Assembly: GCF_000315915.1 (NCBI RefSeq)
Contig: NC_020191.1
Span: 186,001 to 250,000, forward strand
Origin: Henningerozyma blattae CBS 6284
Lineage: Eukaryota; Ascomycota; Saccharomycetes; Saccharomycetales; Saccharomycetaceae
Length of the DNA stretch: 64,000 nt
Direction: 5' to 3'
Shown here: positions 62,484-64,000 of the stretch, piece after piece
Layout: every line of letters starts with the position of its first letter
How positions within the stretch are numbered: position 1 is the stretch's first letter
Notes under the pieces: generated by a model
What the model was told of the DNA's origin: nothing
The model's input: only the letters and a program-made list of their open reading frames with translations
Databases searched by the model: none
Translations under genes and position numbers: made by a program

Positions 62484-64000
62484 TTAATTAACACTTTCTG
62501 CAGTAGCATCAAGAACTTCTTGGCAAAGTTTATTTACATCATCTGAAGCTTCTGCATAAACCCTGACAGCATCTTCAGTCCCACTAGCTCTAACAAATGA
62601 TCTACCATTTTCATACTTTGCAACGATCTTATTAATTTTAGATTGTAATCCAGCTGGGGATGTTAATTTACGTTCTTGATCAGTAGTTTCAAAGACAGAT
62701 CTATCTGGTACCACTAATTTTGCCAATTTGTTTGGTAAATCAGTATATTCCTTATTCCAAATCTGTGGAGTCCAGTTCAATATAGCGAGAACTGCCATCA
62801 CACCCATCATATCTGAGATTGCATCGCCAACAGTTTGATTAATTAAAGCTGATAGTACTTTTAAAGTTTTCAACGCACGTAATTTAGGGGTGTTTTCAAT
62901 TTGTGATTCAGCATTTATCTTTTGGTTAATGATTTTATAAAAATTTTCCGAGAAGATAATTGTACCATGACCGTTAGCTTCAAAATAAACACCAATATCA
63001 TATCTAGTGCAAGCTTCATGATGTAAATGTTTTACACCTGTCTTGGCACATGCGACTGGAATCTTCAAGTTTTGTTGTAGGTAGTTAGTAGAACTCCCAT
63101 TTGCATAAGCAGTTTGAACAACCCCTAATTTAATTTCGTTTTCATAATCAATGCCAGCTAATTTTAATTGCATTGAAATGAAATTAGCGAAAAGTGTCGA
63201 AATTTTATCACCATCTAAAAGATTAAAAGTGTTTGATTGTGGATCTTGATAATAGAAAACTACTCTATCAGCATCACCGTCAAATGAACAATGGATTACA
63301 TTTTTTGAACTTTCATTTATGATATCTGTAGTAATACCATTTGGTAATTTTTGGTTTGTCTTTACGTAATCTGCACCACAATTATTATTTAGGGATTCTG
63401 GACGTTTCCAGTTATTATTAATTAACCTAACCTTATAATTTGTTTTCCAATATTTTAATAAGTTTTCCATTTTTGGACCACCAATACCATTAGCAGAATC
63501 AATTATTAATGATTCGATTTTGTTTGATGTAGAAGATGAAGCATCATTATTTATAGAAATTAGTTGATCCCATGCATTGTTAAAATGATGATAATAATCA
63601 GTTTCCTTTGGTAAATCTTTTTCTAAATTATAAGCATTTGTTAAGAAATGTAATTGTGGAGTGGTCAATAATTCATAATCAACAATTTTAGCATCAAATA
63701 ATTTTAATGAACCTTCTTTTAAACATTCTAATAATGAAGTACTTGATTCCCTCGAATCACGACCGACAATTAAAGTTGGAACTTTGTTTGAATTCAATTC
63801 AATCAGTTTGGCATTAACAAATTGAACTAATTCATCAATTTTACCTTGAGAAGCTAAATTTGCTAGATCAGTAGCAATTGGTTCCCAATCTTGGCTTAGC
63901 ATACTCCCATTGGGTTCCACAATCTTAACCCCATTATCAACTGGAGGATTATGAGAAGCTGTAACCATTACACCTACAGCTTTACCATCATGAGACAATG
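62484..64000 (-). CDS. PCM1: Phosphoacetylglucosamine mutase (partial, N-terminus beyond the window)
   Basis: Converts GlcNAc-6-P to GlcNAc-1-P for UDP-GlcNAc, feeding chitin, N-glycans and GPI anchors. Seen: the phosphoserine loop TASHNPPVDNG close to the window edge, IVGRDSRESS, the metal-binding loop DGDADR, CAKTGVKHLHHEA, FEANGHGT, and the phosphate-binding RASGTEDAVRVYAE near the C-terminus. About 505 residues are present; roughly the first 50 of the ~557 usual for the family lie beyond 64000, so no start is assigned. In S. cerevisiae it is YEL058W, on the same arm as AFG1 and VMA8. Confidence 0.95.
   Translation of the reverse strand, partial: LSHDGKAVGVMVTASHNPPVDNGVKIVEPNGSMLSQDWEPIATDLANLASQGKIDELVQFVNAKLIELNSNKVPTLIVGRDSRESSTSLLECLKEGSLKLFDAKIVDYELLTTPQLHFLTNAYNLEKDLPKETDYYHHFNNAWDQLISINNDASSSTSNKIESLIIDSANGIGGPKMENLLKYWKTNYKVRLINNNWKRPESLNNNCGADYVKTNQKLPNGITTDIINESSKNVIHCSFDGDADRVVFYYQDPQSNTFNLLDGDKISTLFANFISMQLKLAGIDYENEIKLGVVQTAYANGSSTNYLQQNLKIPVACAKTGVKHLHHEACTRYDIGVYFEANGHGTIIFSENFYKIINQKINAESQIENTPKLRALKTLKVLSALINQTVGDAISDMMGVMAVLAILNWTPQIWNKEYTDLPNKLAKLVVPDRSVFETTDQERKLTSPAGLQSKINKIVAKYENGRSFVRASGTEDAVRVYAEASDDVNKLCQEVLDATAESVN

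Noticed and set aside
1..64000. CRISPR arrays, prokaryotic operons, riboswitches, intact transposons
   Set aside because: Eukaryotic yeast DNA. No regularly spaced direct repeats with unique spacers were seen, and no gag-pol or transposase frame occurs.

Overview
The window is nuclear DNA of a budding yeast of the family Saccharomycetaceae. It is A+T-rich, no gene shows an intron, every protein finds its closest recognisable relative in Saccharomyces cerevisiae, and gene order follows S. cerevisiae blocks. The genus cannot be fixed from sequence alone.

Layout. 1-6833: KAP104 (5' part only, cut by the window edge), BUD14, ADE1 and KIN3; the last three keep the order of YAR014C-YAR015W-YAR018C. 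6834-11522: a gene-free 4.7 kb with tRNA-Glu(UUC), a solo Ty3-type LTR and a second dispersed repeat. 11523-26481: YAT1, SWH1/OSH1, THI20, RPN4 and GPM2; SWH1 is next to both its chromosome I neighbour (YAT1) and the chromosome IV neighbours of its paralogue OSH2 (RPN4, GPM2), as in an ancestral or differently resolved gene order. 29544-36784: a SED1-type GPI wall protein, AFG1, VMA8 and TIF35. 37410-40073: a lineage-specific secreted protein with killer-preprotoxin architecture, two stacked LTRs and tRNA-Asn(GUU). 40547-53263: YAP1, GIS4 and a 2253-residue HKR1 mucin sensor. 53264-58385: a second gene-poor island with a candidate structured RNA, a 20-bp tandem array, tRNA-Ser(AGA) and repeats on both sides of it. 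58386-64000: an aldo-keto reductase whose start codon seems lost, ALG6, and PCM1 (cut by the window edge).

Functions. Most are housekeeping: nuclear import, purine, thiamine and UDP-GlcNAc synthesis, N-glycan assembly, V-ATPase, translation initiation. A stress theme is visible: YAP1 (oxidative stress), RPN4 (proteasome regulator) with a perfect heat-shock element and a Yap1-type site in its upstream region, and HKR1 (osmosensing).

The most unusual material is in the accessory islands. All three tRNA genes have an LTR of one family ending 16-17 bp upstream, the targeting distance of Ty3-like elements. tRNA-Asn carries two LTRs in series with shared GAGAC-type target duplications. The killer-like protein gene is beside that stack. 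No centromere, CRISPR array or intact transposon was found.
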